Positions 27,307-36,196 of a stretch of DNA of 64,000 nucleotides are shown in pieces. How positions within the stretch are numbered: position 1 is the first letter of the stretch; each line of letters opens with the position of its first letter. The notes beneath the pieces are model-generated. The model was not told the origin of the DNA. It searched no databases and worked only from the letters and a program-made list of their open reading frames with translations. The position numbers and the translations under genes are program-made. This stretch comes from Butyrivibrio sp. FCS014 (GTDB lineage: Bacteria; Bacillota; Clostridia; Lachnospirales; Lachnospiraceae), in the NCBI RefSeq assembly GCF_000526935.1, contig NZ_JAHA01000007.1, positions 1-64,000 on the forward strand, in the 5' to 3' direction.

Positions 27307-27714
27307 ATGAACTTGCGGAATTGTTCGAGATGCGGAAAGATGTTTAATTACGTCACGGGGCCCACTATCTGTGATCCTTGCAAAAAGGCCATAGAAGAGG
27401 ACTTTCAGAAGGTAAAACAGTACATACAAGATAATCCCCGGGCCAGCTTGAAGGAGATTGCTGAAGACAACAACGTATCCTCCAAGCAGATCCAGCAGTG
27501 GATCAGAGAAGAGAGACTGATGTTCTCCAAGGACTCACCTATTCAGCTTCTCTGTGAGAATTGCGGAGAACCCATACAAACAGGAAGATTCTGCGCTAAG
27601 TGTAAGGCCAGCATGGCTAACAACCTTAACAACAGTTTTGCAAAGCCCAAGCCGCAGCTTCAACAGCCCGTCAAGAAAGAGCCCAAGGCAGGCATGCGCT
27701 TCCTGGATACTTAA
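27307..27714 (+). CDS. yvyF: Flagellar operon protein YvyF-like
   Basis: A 135-residue protein with paired zinc-binding cysteines at both ends: CSRCGKMF with CDPC (about 6-25), and CENCGEP with CAKC (about 80-100). Between them is a helix-turn-helix-like stretch (SLKEIAEDNNVSSKQIQQWI). This matches the YvyF family found beside comF and flagellar genes; its molecular role is not known, though regulation is plausible. In Bacillus flgM follows; here it does not. AGGTCAGC before the ATG is a moderate ribosome binding site. Confidence 0.82.
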   Translation: MNLRNCSRCGKMFNYVTGPTICDPCKKAIEEDFQKVKQYIQDNPRASLKEIAEDNNVSSKQIQQWIREERLMFSKDSPIQLLCENCGEPIQTGRFCAKCKASMANNLNNSFAKPKPQLQQPVKKEPKAGMRFLDT

Positions 27715-27723
27715 GGAGCAGCA

Positions 27724-28119
27724 ATGTTAAACGAAGAGAAAGTCATTTTGATGACCAAAATGGCTGCGTTCATAGATCGTGAAGGCAAGAAGAACGACGC
27801 TATCAACTCATATTTCAAGAGCGATTATGTGGGATTCAATGTGATCAAGGCGGTTATCAGCGCCACCATTGTGTTCGGTATCTGCATTGCGACCTATGTG
27901 TTGTGCAACTTTGAAATGGTTTTATCAAATCTATACAATACAGGCAATCTGTTAGCTATCGGCAGGAGGGTGTTGATGTACTACCTCCTGCTTGTTGGCG
28001 TGTATTCTCTTGTAGCATATGTCATTTATTCCTATCGGTACAGTAAGATGCGTAAGAGTATGAAGGCATATTATGGAGATTTAAAGAAACTTGCCAGACT
28101 ATACGAAAAGGAACAGTGA
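27724..28119 (+). CDS. Small membrane protein of unknown function
   Basis: I do not recognise this 131-residue protein. It has two hydrophobic segments (about 39-63 and 88-111) flanked by charged cytoplasmic-looking ends; the last 25 residues are basic and helical. GGAG precedes the ATG. It lies 9 bases after yvyF and 1 base before the next membrane-protein gene, so it is part of the same operon and may work with it. Confidence 0.6.
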   Translation: MLNEEKVILMTKMAAFIDREGKKNDAINSYFKSDYVGFNVIKAVISATIVFGICIATYVLCNFEMVLSNLYNTGNLLAIGRRVLMYYLLLVGVYSLVAYVIYSYRYSKMRKSMKAYYGDLKKLARLYEKEQ

Positions 28120-28120
28120 C

Positions 28121-29062
28121 ATGACATCATTATTGGAACTCAAACAATACATAAAAAGATTTTACATCAGGTATGAGGCCTACATTTCCTACATATGGAA
28201 ATTCCTGCTGGCTCTTATCACGATCCTTATGATAAACAGCAAGCTGGGGTACATGGAGGCTCTGACCAATATGGCCATTATCATGATGGCTTCCCTTTTG
28301 TGCGCTATTCTGCCTCCGAACTTTATCGTGTTCATGGCAGCTCTTTTCACGGTGGGACACCTGTATTCGCTGGCGATTGAGTGTGCGCTTATAGCATGCA
28401 TCATCTTCCTTCTGATGTTTCTTCTGTATTTCAGGTTTTCACCTAAGGACACACTGGCAGTGCTTCTGACACCGCTGTTCTTTATGATGCATATTCCTTA
28501 TGTGATGCCGCTGGCTATGGGACTTCTGGGAAATCCCTTCTCTGTGGTATCGGTATCTTTCGGCCTGGTCATTGCATTCATGCTCAATTACTTCTCGGCA
28601 AATGCTACCAGCTTCGGAAGCGAGGGAGTACAGGAGGCAGCCAATGAGTTCCAGAGCATTATCAGCGGGATCATCGGCAACAAGACCATGGTGGTCATGA
28701 TCGCAGCTTTTGCGGTGGCACTTATAGTTGTGTATATCATCCGCAGAGCATCTGTGGATCACTCCTGGAAGATAGCAATAGCCGCAGGATCCATAGCACT
28801 TATGATCGCGCTTCTTGTGGGAAGCCTTGCTGCAGAGACAGACATCTCCATCCCCGGGGTTATCCTGGGAACAGTGATTTCCGCAGCACTTATGCTCGTT
28901 GTTGAATTCTTCGCCTTCAACCTTGACTACAACAGGACAGAGAAGGTTCAGTTTGAGGACGACGAGTATTACTACTACGTAAAAGCGGTTCCTAAGGTAA
29001 CCGTTTCAACACCTGAGAGAAAGGTAAAAAAGATAAATCGCACCAGCAAACAACAGCGGTGA
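28121..29062 (+). CDS. Polytopic membrane protein of unknown function
   Basis: A 313-residue protein with eight or nine hydrophobic segments up to about residue 265, then a charged cytoplasmic tail with an acidic-aromatic patch (FEDDEYYYYVKAVPKV) and a basic end. I do not recognise the family. The ATG at 28121, after AAAAGGAAC, is chosen over a TTG at 28091 inside the upstream gene. It precedes cdaA by 19 bases. Its tight place between a small membrane protein and the c-di-AMP cyclase suggests a cell-envelope role, but this is only context. Confidence 0.6.
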   Translation: MTSLLELKQYIKRFYIRYEAYISYIWKFLLALITILMINSKLGYMEALTNMAIIMMASLLCAILPPNFIVFMAALFTVGHLYSLAIECALIACIIFLLMFLLYFRFSPKDTLAVLLTPLFFMMHIPYVMPLAMGLLGNPFSVVSVSFGLVIAFMLNYFSANATSFGSEGVQEAANEFQSIISGIIGNKTMVVMIAAFAVALIVVYIIRRASVDHSWKIAIAAGSIALMIALLVGSLAAETDISIPGVILGTVISAALMLVVEFFAFNLDYNRTEKVQFEDDEYYYYVKAVPKVTVSTPERKVKKINRTSKQQR

Positions 29063-29081
29063 TAACATATAAAGGGCAACA

Positions 29082-29948
29082 ATGGGACAGATTGATTTTA
29101 TTTTTGATTTTAACAGGACCAGCCTGCACATGCCGACGGTCAGATGGCCTGATATACTGGAAATCTTTATTATCGCATTTCTTGTATATCACATCCTCGT
29201 GTGGGCCAGGAACACAAGACTATGGTCTCTCTTAAAGGGAGTCATAGTTATTCTTGCGTTCATTCTGTTTTGTGCGCTCTTTAATATGACTACCATCCTG
29301 TGGATAGTGGGAAGGGTGTTCAGTATTGCCGTAATCGGTATTGTGGTCATTTTGCAGCCGGAGCTCAGGAAGGCTCTTGAAGAGCTGGGACGAAAGAACT
29401 TCATCTCCAACTTCCTGTCCTTTGGCGACGACAAGACCATGGGCAGATTTTCGGACAAGACTCTCGAGGAGATTACCAAGGCCTGCATAGAGATGGGCAA
29501 GGTAAGGACCGGAGCTCTTATCGTTATTGAGCAGAACCATCCTCTTACCGAGTATGAGAGAACCGGTATTGATGTGGATGCGATAGTAACAAGTCAGCTG
29601 CTCATCAACATCTTTGAGCATAACACCCCTTTACATGACGGCGCAGTTATTATAAGAGGAGACAGGGTTGTATCCGCAACCTGTTATCTGCCGCTGTCCG
29701 ACAACATGGGAATAGGAAAAGAGCTGGGAACAAGGCACAGAGCCGGTATCGGCGTGTCGGAAGTCACTGATTCCATGACCATCATCGTATCTGAGGAAAC
29801 AGGTAAGATCAGTGTGGCTTACGGCGGAGAACTGGAGAGAGCGCTGGATAGCGACCGCCTTAGAGAGAGGCTCAGAGAGATACAGGATAAACGGGTTGAG
29901 GAGGCTCCCATCAAGTACCTCGCCAGAAAGGCCAAGGTGAGGAAATGA
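29082..29948 (+). CDS. cdaA: Diadenylate cyclase
   Basis: CdaA makes the second messenger c-di-AMP from two ATP and is bound to the membrane. The 288 residues have three N-terminal membrane segments (about 25-90) and the DAC domain with the catalytic DGA (about 186-188, in HDGAVII) and RHR (about 218-220, in RHRAGIG). Length and layout are standard. The gene overlaps cdaR by 4 bases (ATGA), the usual pair. Together with gdpP at 39.8 kb it gives the synthesis and breakdown of the messenger. glmM, which often follows cdaR, is absent here. Confidence 0.95.
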   Translation: MGQIDFIFDFNRTSLHMPTVRWPDILEIFIIAFLVYHILVWARNTRLWSLLKGVIVILAFILFCALFNMTTILWIVGRVFSIAVIGIVVILQPELRKALEELGRKNFISNFLSFGDDKTMGRFSDKTLEEITKACIEMGKVRTGALIVIEQNHPLTEYERTGIDVDAIVTSQLLINIFEHNTPLHDGAVIIRGDRVVSATCYLPLSDNMGIGKELGTRHRAGIGVSEVTDSMTIIVSEETGKISVAYGGELERALDSDRLRERLREIQDKRVEEAPIKYLARKAKVRK

Positions 29949-31222
29949 AGAAACTGACGGCCAACTGGGGGCTTAAACTTATTTCGCTTATCTTTGCCGT
30001 GATCGTGTGGTTCCTCGTTACCAATATCGATGACCCCATCACCTCGGTAAGATATACCAACATACCCGTAACACTTAAGAATGCAAATCTGATAACCGAT
30101 CAGGGACAGGTGTACACCATTCTGGACGGCAGTGATACCATCAGTTCGGTAACGCTGTATGCTCCAAGGTCCATCATCGATTCCCTGAGCCAGAACAACG
30201 TGATCGCTACCGCCGACATTCAGGAGCTTTCGGGTCTGAACACGGTCAGCATAAAAGTGACCACAAACAAATACAGCGACAAGATAGAGAATATCGTCAC
30301 CAGCTCTGATGTGGTGAAACTCAGCGTAGAGAGGAAGGCATCCAAATCACTGGTTCTTTCCGCCACTACTTCGGGCTCCATTGCAGACGGGTATATTATC
30401 GGCGACGTTACAACAGAGCAGAACATGATCAGGATCACCGGACCGGAGTCCGTGGTCAACAGCGTCGCTTCAGCAAGCGTTGACGTTGATGTGACAGGAT
30501 TTACCTCCAACATCGGAACAGATGCGGATGTTGAACTGTTTGATGCTGAGGGCAACAATATCGACACCTCACTTGTCAACATGAACATCAAGTCGGTAAG
30601 GGTCAATGTAGTAATATATGAGACCAAATATGTGCCCATTACCTATGCGGTAACCGGCGAGGCAGCTGATGGCTATATGTTTACCGGTGAAGTGGAGAGC
30701 AGTCCCGAAGAAGTTCTTATCGCGGGGCGCAGCAACGTCCTTGACCCGGTCAGTGAGATCAAGGTCACCGATGAAGGAATGGATGTGACGGGTCTTACGG
30801 GTAATATGGCGTACACTTACGATCTGAGCGATTACCTGCCGTCTGGAATTATCTTCGGAGATCGTGATTACAACGGTTCGGTTTCAGTTATCGTTCACGT
30901 GGAGCCTATAGCTTTGAGGACATTGGATGTTAATGTCAACAATGTGGCAGTTGAAGGTATAGCTGAGGGCTACAGGGTCAGCGTTGATGACAGTGAGTAT
31001 AAGACTGTTTCAGTGACGATCCAGGGCCTTAAGGAATCTGTGGACAAAGTCGATCCCGATGATCTTACGGGAACCGTCAACGTAGAGGAACTTATTGAAG
31101 CAAGCGGCTCGGATTCCCTTACTGTGGGCAACTACAGTGCAGACGTTAAATGGAGTGTTCCGTCAGGAGTCAGGATCAAAGGTACAGTTAGCGTATATAT
31201 CAAAGTTGAAAAGGAAGAGTAA
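29945..31222 (+). CDS. cdaR: YbbR-domain regulator of the diadenylate cyclase
   Basis: CdaR is a membrane-anchored extracellular protein that modulates CdaA. The 425 residues have one N-terminal membrane segment (about 8-25) with the family start LTANWGLKLISLIFAVIVWF, followed by about four YbbR repeats rich in beta strands, recognisable by recurring I-x-G-x-x-x-x-V motifs. Translation is coupled to cdaA by the overlap. The next gene, HPr, lies 9 bases downstream. Confidence 0.88.
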   Translation: MKKLTANWGLKLISLIFAVIVWFLVTNIDDPITSVRYTNIPVTLKNANLITDQGQVYTILDGSDTISSVTLYAPRSIIDSLSQNNVIATADIQELSGLNTVSIKVTTNKYSDKIENIVTSSDVVKLSVERKASKSLVLSATTSGSIADGYIIGDVTTEQNMIRITGPESVVNSVASASVDVDVTGFTSNIGTDADVELFDAEGNNIDTSLVNMNIKSVRVNVVIYETKYVPITYAVTGEAADGYMFTGEVESSPEEVLIAGRSNVLDPVSEIKVTDEGMDVTGLTGNMAYTYDLSDYLPSGIIFGDRDYNGSVSVIVHVEPIALRTLDVNVNNVAVEGIAEGYRVSVDDSEYKTVSVTIQGLKESVDKVDPDDLTGTVNVEELIEASGSDSLTVGNYSADVKWSVPSGVRIKGTVSVYIKVEKEE

Positions 31223-31231
31223 AGGATCAGT

Positions 31232-31495
31232 ATGGTTACTAAAAAAGTAGCGATTGTTAATCCCACCGGTTTACACTTAAGACCTGCAGGTAACCTCTGT
31301 AAGGTCGCGATGAATTATAAGTCGCATATCAATTTCAGCTATGGGGATAACACAGCCAATGCAAAGAGTGTTCTCAGTGTGCTGGGAGCCTGCATTAAGT
31401 GCGGTGATGAAATTGAGCTGAAATGTGACGGACCCGACGAGGAGGAGGCTCTGGCTGCCCTTGTTGAAGCCATTGAGTCCGGACTTGGCGAGTAA
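31232..31495 (+). CDS. ptsH: HPr family phosphocarrier protein
   Basis: HPr carries phosphate from enzyme I to the sugar-specific PTS components; in Gram-positives its Ser46 form also signals catabolite repression. The 87 residues have His15 in GLHLRPA and Ser46 in NAKSVLSVLG, so both regulatory and catalytic sites are present. Position directly after cdaR, without ptsI, is unusual for a general HPr. It could be the main HPr or a Crh-like paralog, but Crh lacks His15, so catalysis is expected. Confidence 0.88.
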   Translation: MVTKKVAIVNPTGLHLRPAGNLCKVAMNYKSHINFSYGDNTANAKSVLSVLGACIKCGDEIELKCDGPDEEEALAALVEAIESGLGE

Positions 31496-31513
31496 CTTTA
31501 TCTGTGTTAGAAT
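31485..31513 (+). promoter_or_regulatory. Probable promoter of the DUF3048 lipoprotein gene
   Basis: TTGGCG (31485-31490) and TAGAAT (31508-31513) are 17 bases apart; the -35 lies at the end of the HPr gene. The start codon is 38 bases downstream. Confidence 0.45.
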
Positions 31514-31550
31514 CACATAGGTAAAATCTAATGGAGGGAGAATTTGAGGA

Positions 31551-32729
31551 ATGAGAAGATTTAAAGTTGCTGTAGCTGCAGCACTTGCTGCTACTATGTT
31601 ATTCGGCTGCGGCAAAGCGGCATCTGATGAGGCTGTTGTAGGCCTCAGCGTTGAGAAGCTTGAAGATATTCCTGTGGTTGAAGAGGTTACCACAGAAGAA
31701 GTCGTAGAGGAAGAAGTTGTAGATGAAGATACACCTCCCGCAGAGGGAATGGTAAGAAGTTATTTCACCAACGAGTGGGTTGATGAGAGCATCAACACCA
31801 ACAGACCCCTTGCAGTTATGTATCCCATCAATAAGGAAGCTCAGCCCCAGTACGGACTCAGCAATGTGGCTGTTTTCTATGAGATCATGGAAGAAGGCAG
31901 CATGAGCCGTCAGATGGGTATCCTTGAGGATTGGGCAAACCTTGACAGGATCGGAAACATTCGTAGTATTCGTGACTACTTTGTATATGCAGCTCTTGAG
32001 TATGATCCGGTTATTGTTCATTACGGCGGACCCGAGCTTTATGTTAAGACAATCCTTACCCGTTCAGATGTAGATAACCTTAACGGTGTAGGCGGTGTTA
32101 TGGGTTCAGATTACGGCGCTTTCTTCAGAGTCCCTGAAGGAAGTAAGTCAGAGCACACAGCTTTCACAGACGGTTCCCACGTTTCAGCAGGAATCGAGAA
32201 GGCCGGTTTCTCACTTACACACAGAGACAGCTTTGAGGGCGAGTCACACTTTAAGTTTACCGGATATTCAGCCCCCAACACTCTTGAGGCTTATCCCGGT
32301 GCCGTAGAAGCTACAGAGATCGATATGTCAGGATGCTTCCCTGTTACTAAGTCAGCGCTTAAGTATGATCCCGATAAGGGGGTTTATCTTAAGACTCTTT
32401 ACGGATCACCTCAGAAGGACGCTACAACAGGCGAGCAGCTTGCATTCTCCAATATAGTTATTCAGAGAACATATCACGAGGTTCGTGATGCCAACGGTTA
32501 TCTTGCATATCAGATGCATGATTCAACCCGTGACGGTTACTTTATTACCAAGGGCAAGATGATCCACGTAACCTGGGAGAAGACTGATGATTACGGCCCT
32601 ACAACCTATTACGATGACCAGGGTGAGGAAGTGACCTTTAACACAGGAAAGACAATGATCTTTGTCATTCAGGAAAAGGGCGGCTCATTCTCAACCTTCA
32701 AAGTGAATGGTGCCGAGTACGCAAACTGA
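31551..32729 (+). CDS. DUF3048 lipoprotein
   Basis: A secreted lipoprotein of 392 residues. The signal peptide ends in the lipobox LFGC with Cys20 as the lipid anchor. An acidic, valine-rich linker (EEVTTEEVVEEEVVDEDTPP, about 44-63) leads into the DUF3048 region, with typical stretches RPLAVMYPINKEAQPQYGLS and ILEDWANLDRIGNIRSIRDY. The family (YerB-like) has no established biochemical function. GGAGGGAG lies before the ATG, slightly far. Confidence 0.85.
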   Translation: MRRFKVAVAAALAATMLFGCGKAASDEAVVGLSVEKLEDIPVVEEVTTEEVVEEEVVDEDTPPAEGMVRSYFTNEWVDESINTNRPLAVMYPINKEAQPQYGLSNVAVFYEIMEEGSMSRQMGILEDWANLDRIGNIRSIRDYFVYAALEYDPVIVHYGGPELYVKTILTRSDVDNLNGVGGVMGSDYGAFFRVPEGSKSEHTAFTDGSHVSAGIEKAGFSLTHRDSFEGESHFKFTGYSAPNTLEAYPGAVEATEIDMSGCFPVTKSALKYDPDKGVYLKTLYGSPQKDATTGEQLAFSNIVIQRTYHEVRDANGYLAYQMHDSTRDGYFITKGKMIHVTWEKTDDYGPTTYYDDQGEEVTFNTGKTMIFVIQEKGGSFSTFKVNGAEYAN

Positions 32730-32752
32730 TCATTATTATAATGAACCGAAAG

Positions 32753-32778
32753 CGGACGGCAGACTATGCCGTCCGTTT
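32753..32778 (+). terminator. Probable terminator after the DUF3048 gene
   Basis: CGGACGGCA (32753-32761) pairs with TGCCGTCCG (32767-32775), followed by only three T then ATG TTT. The stem is strong and the tail weak. Confidence 0.6.
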
Positions 32779-32819
32779 ATGTTTAGAAGAATCTGCAATA
32801 AAGATGAAGGGAACTAACC

Positions 32820-33695
32820 ATGAAGAAGATTATCGTGACAGGATGCAACGGACAGCTGGGCCGTGCCATCAACAAAGAACTCACATCCAATGACGGATAT
32901 GAGCTTATCAATACAGACGTTTTTCAGGGAGAGGGTATCATTCCCCTGGACATCACGGATGTTGATGCCGTAGTTAAGTTCGTAAAAGAGTCAGGGGCGC
33001 AGGCTATCATCAACTGTGCTGCCTACACCGCTGTTGACAAGCAGGAGAGCGATGTAGACCTGTCATACAGGATAAACGCCATCGGTCCCAGAAACCTTGC
33101 TATAGCCGCAACAGAGGCAGGAGCTAAGCTTGTCCATGTTTCCACTGACTATGTCTTTGACGGAAATGGCACAAGGCCCTATATCGAGTTTGATAAGACA
33201 GGTCCCGTCAGCGTTTACGGCAAGACCAAGCTGGCAGGAGAAGAGATGGTCAAGCAGTTTGCCAAAGACTTTTTTATCATAAGAACCGCATGGCTCTACG
33301 GCGATGGTAAGAACTTTGTTAAGACCATGCTTTCTCTTTCAGAGAAGTATGATGAGGTAAGCGTAGTAAAGGATCAGCTGGGTACACCCACCAGCACCAA
33401 GGAGCTGGCAAAGGCAATCCATCATCTTGTGGGAACCGAGAACTACGGAGTATTTCACGGAACCTGCGAGGGTGATACCAACTGGGCAGACTTTACAGAA
33501 GAGATATTCAGACTTGCCGGCAAGAGCACGAGAGTAAATCATGTTACCACCGCGGAATATACAGCCAGGAATCCTCAGGCTGCGCCCCGCCCCGCTTACA
33601 GCATTCTTGAGAACTATATGCTCAAGCTCACCTCAGGCTATATGTTTGCAGATTGGCATGATGCCATTGAAGATTATATCAGGGAGCTCGTATGA
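32820..33695 (+). CDS. rfbD: dTDP-4-dehydrorhamnose reductase
   Basis: RfbD reduces dTDP-4-dehydro-L-rhamnose to dTDP-L-rhamnose with NAD(P)H. The 291 residues have the Rossmann motif TGCNGQLG (7-14), HVSTDYVFDG, and the catalytic YGKTKLAGE (Tyr-x-x-x-Lys), all typical. The C-terminal substrate part includes APRPAYS. AAGGGAAC precedes the ATG. rfbA, rfbB and rfbC are not in the window, so the rest of the rhamnose pathway must be elsewhere. Its stop overlaps the start of the PAP2-like gene. Confidence 0.92.
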   Translation: MKKIIVTGCNGQLGRAINKELTSNDGYELINTDVFQGEGIIPLDITDVDAVVKFVKESGAQAIINCAAYTAVDKQESDVDLSYRINAIGPRNLAIAATEAGAKLVHVSTDYVFDGNGTRPYIEFDKTGPVSVYGKTKLAGEEMVKQFAKDFFIIRTAWLYGDGKNFVKTMLSLSEKYDEVSVVKDQLGTPTSTKELAKAIHHLVGTENYGVFHGTCEGDTNWADFTEEIFRLAGKSTRVNHVTTAEYTARNPQAAPRPAYSILENYMLKLTSGYMFADWHDAIEDYIRELV

Positions 33696-34153
33696 TGAAT
33701 TTTATTAACGGCCTTCTAACAAACAGAATACTGCAGGCAGCTTTCTTCGGATGGCTGTCCGCGCAGGTTTTAAAGACGCTGATCTATGTGATCGTAAATA
33801 AGGATTTTAATCCTGAGAGACTTGTGGGAGACGGCGGAATGCCAAGCTCACACTCAGCCACGGTTATGGCGCTGGTTACATCCACAGCTTTCTACTACGG
33901 GGCCAACACCTTTGAGTTTGCCGTTACGGCGATCCTTGCACTTATCGTAATGCACGACGCCATGGGAGTTCGCCGGGAGACCGGCAAGCAGGCCAAGGCC
34001 ATCAACAATATGATGGAGTGGCTCATGGATATGAACAACAATATCTCTCCCGAAGAGAAACTCAAGGAGTTTGTGGGACATTCGCCTTCTCAGGTTTTCT
34101 TCGGAGCATTGCTGGGAGTACTTATAGGCTTCATTGTGTGTGGAATAAGGTAA
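33692..34153 (+). CDS. Divergent PAP2 family protein (YuiD/DUF212)
   Basis: A 153-residue membrane protein of the divergent PAP2 family, relatives of lipid phosphatases whose substrate is unknown. GDGGMPSSHSATVMAL (about 47-62) and DAMGVRRETGKQA (about 90-102) are the two conserved blocks with the SH and R/E residues of the active site. Three to four membrane segments are present. It overlaps rfbD by 4 bases and may share its transcript. A role in undecaprenyl-phosphate handling is possible but unproven. Confidence 0.85.
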   Translation: MMNFINGLLTNRILQAAFFGWLSAQVLKTLIYVIVNKDFNPERLVGDGGMPSSHSATVMALVTSTAFYYGANTFEFAVTAILALIVMHDAMGVRRETGKQAKAINNMMEWLMDMNNNISPEEKLKEFVGHSPSQVFFGALLGVLIGFIVCGIR

Positions 34154-34181
34154 AAGAACTTTCGGGGGATCACAGGAGAAT

Positions 34182-35987
34182 ATGCTTACAGTCATGCTGA
34201 TCTGGGTGTATGTCATCATCACCACCTATCTTGTGGGATATGGCTTCCTTACATCCTTTACGGGGTGGCGCGGTATGAGCAGGAAGAAAGCCGGCCACGT
34301 CAGCAAAACATATGAGATACGATTCAAAGAGAGCTACCTCATGGCAGGGGTGGTTCTTCTTACTATATTTGCGCAGGTATACAGCCTCTGCTCAGGCGTG
34401 GGGCTTGTAGCCAACATTCTGGTGATTATTGCCTGTGCACTTATCGCCATCTATTACCGGGCTGAGATTTTAGACGATATATATGAAATGACCCGGCGCC
34501 TTGGTCAGAAAGGCACATGGATAATTTATCTTGCGGTCTTTTGTATCATGGCCTATGGCACATCTCACGGATTCATGCACTATGACTCCGATCTTTATCA
34601 CGCTCAGGCAATCCATTGGATAGAGGATTACGGAATAGTAAAGGGACTTGGCAACCTTCACGTAAGGCTTGCCTATAACAGTGCGGCCTTTCCCTTGTCA
34701 GCTCTTTTCTCCATGAGCTTTTTGGGAAAGCAGTCCTATCACGTTATGGCCGGTTTCTTTGCCCTGCTTCTTGCCTGGCAGTGTGTGGATATCAGAAATG
34801 CCTACAGGCGCGGCCACTTTGTGATCTCTGATTTTGCAAGGATCGCCGCCATCTATTATCTGTTCACCATATACGATGAGATGATGGCTCCGGCCTCGGA
34901 CTATTTCCTGTCCACGCTGGTTTTCTATATCATGATCCACTGGCTGGACATGAACGTCAAACATGAAAAGTCCTATGTGCCTTACATTCTGCTTTCGCTT
35001 CTTGGGGTATTTGCCATTACAGTCAAGCTTTCAGCGGCACCTCTTTTGCTCCTTAGCATCATTCCGATCCACAGACTCTTAACAGACAGGACAAAAGAGA
35101 AGATGGCTGCTTTCTGGATTTCCGTGGGACTGGCATTTCTCATCGCCCTTCCTTTTCTTATAAGGAACGTGGTGATCTCAGGCTGGCTCCTGTATCCTGT
35201 GACCATGCTGGATTTCTTTGGCTTTTCCTGGAAGATACCAAAGGGCGTTGCCCAGTTCGATGCCAAGGAGATACGCACCTTCGGTAAAGGCTACAACGAT
35301 GTCGCCGCTTACGGTGATGTCTCTTTTGCCCAGTGGGTACCCAGATGGTTCTCACAGATAGGCGGTATCAGCAAGGTGATGCTGATCCTGTCGATCGTTG
35401 CCGCTGCGGTGTACATCGCATATCTTCTCTACTTTATCTTTGTCATTGCGGGGCAGAAGGTTCAGGATCTGCAGAAGTCGGAGAAGACCAAGGTTTTTGA
35501 TATAAGCCATCACAGCATGATGAACATGGCGGATTTCTTCACCATCGGAGGAACGCTTCTCGGGTGCCTTCTTTTCTGGTTCCTCAGCGCGCCCCTTATC
35601 CGATACGGCGTGGTATATATCTGGCTTGTTCCGGCGGTGATCCTTGGAAGGATGTTTATCATCGTATTTAACAGATTCGGCGAGAATGTAAAAGCCGTTA
35701 TCATGAAGACGCTGGCGGCGCTTTTTCTGATGTGGCTGCTGTATAAGGGCGTTAACCTTGTGCTGGAGGATACCGGAAGGTTTGACGTTAAATATCTGGC
35801 AGAGCAGCAGGACTACGGCACCTACAGCACCGATACCTTCGAGCTTGAGGGCATAACCTTCTACTATCCCACAGAAGGGGACCAGGTGGGATATTATCCC
35901 TTCCCCGCCGCTACCCATGACCTCACCGGAGAGGTGGAGCTTATGGGAAAAGAGCTATCAAGCGGATTTATAACAACTACAAACTGA
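34182..35987 (+). CDS. Large polytopic membrane protein, LIC_10190-like
   Basis: A 601-residue protein with about twelve to fourteen membrane segments. The motif YDSDLYHAQAIHWIEDYG followed by LGNLHVRLAYNSAAFPLSAL is the block I associate with the LIC_10190 family, which has a GT-C-like arrangement of acidic residues in the first outer loop. A glycosyltransferase role with a lipid-linked sugar donor is plausible. The CAGGAG site sets the ATG. It follows the PAP2-like gene by 28 bases and ends at a strong terminator. Confidence 0.65.
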   Translation: MLTVMLIWVYVIITTYLVGYGFLTSFTGWRGMSRKKAGHVSKTYEIRFKESYLMAGVVLLTIFAQVYSLCSGVGLVANILVIIACALIAIYYRAEILDDIYEMTRRLGQKGTWIIYLAVFCIMAYGTSHGFMHYDSDLYHAQAIHWIEDYGIVKGLGNLHVRLAYNSAAFPLSALFSMSFLGKQSYHVMAGFFALLLAWQCVDIRNAYRRGHFVISDFARIAAIYYLFTIYDEMMAPASDYFLSTLVFYIMIHWLDMNVKHEKSYVPYILLSLLGVFAITVKLSAAPLLLLSIIPIHRLLTDRTKEKMAAFWISVGLAFLIALPFLIRNVVISGWLLYPVTMLDFFGFSWKIPKGVAQFDAKEIRTFGKGYNDVAAYGDVSFAQWVPRWFSQIGGISKVMLILSIVAAAVYIAYLLYFIFVIAGQKVQDLQKSEKTKVFDISHHSMMNMADFFTIGGTLLGCLLFWFLSAPLIRYGVVYIWLVPAVILGRMFIIVFNRFGENVKAVIMKTLAALFLMWLLYKGVNLVLEDTGRFDVKYLAEQQDYGTYSTDTFELEGITFYYPTEGDQVGYYPFPAATHDLTGEVELMGKELSSGFITTTN

Positions 35988-36005
35988 TACCAAAAATGAA
36001 ACTTC

Positions 36006-36050
36006 AAACTCCGTAAAGCCGGTAAACATGGGCTTTGCGGAGTTTATTTT
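36006..36050 (+). terminator. Intrinsic terminator after the large membrane protein
   Basis: AAACTCCGTAAAGCC (36006-36020) pairs with GGCTTTGCGGAGTTT (36031-36045), one mismatch, followed by ATTTTTATTTT. Confidence 0.85.
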
Positions 36051-36069
36051 TATTTTAGAAAGAAAGGTG

Positions 36070-36098
36070 TTGACATTTTGTTCTACTTGTTCTATAAC
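36070..36098 (+). promoter_or_regulatory. Promoter of hsp20
   Basis: TTGACA (36070-36075) and TATAAC (36093-36098) are 17 bases apart, a near-consensus vegetative promoter. The CIRCE element lies just downstream of the expected start of transcription. Confidence 0.85.
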
Positions 36099-36115
36099 AT
36101 ACTTGTAACAAGAAA

Positions 36116-36142
36116 TTAGCAGCCGAGTGATTCGAGTGCTAA
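36116..36142. promoter_or_regulatory. CIRCE element (HrcA operator) before hsp20
   Basis: TTAGCAGCC-N9-GAGTGCTAA. The CIRCE consensus is TTAGCACTC-N9-GAGTGCTAA; the right arm is perfect and the left arm differs at two bases, with the exact 9-base spacing. It sits in the 5' leader, 18 bases after the -10 box, where HrcA bound in unstressed cells would block transcription. Confidence 0.9.
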
Positions 36143-36196
36143 TAACAAATCTCAAGCGCTACAACAAAAATAAAACATAGAAAAGGAGTGATCAGT

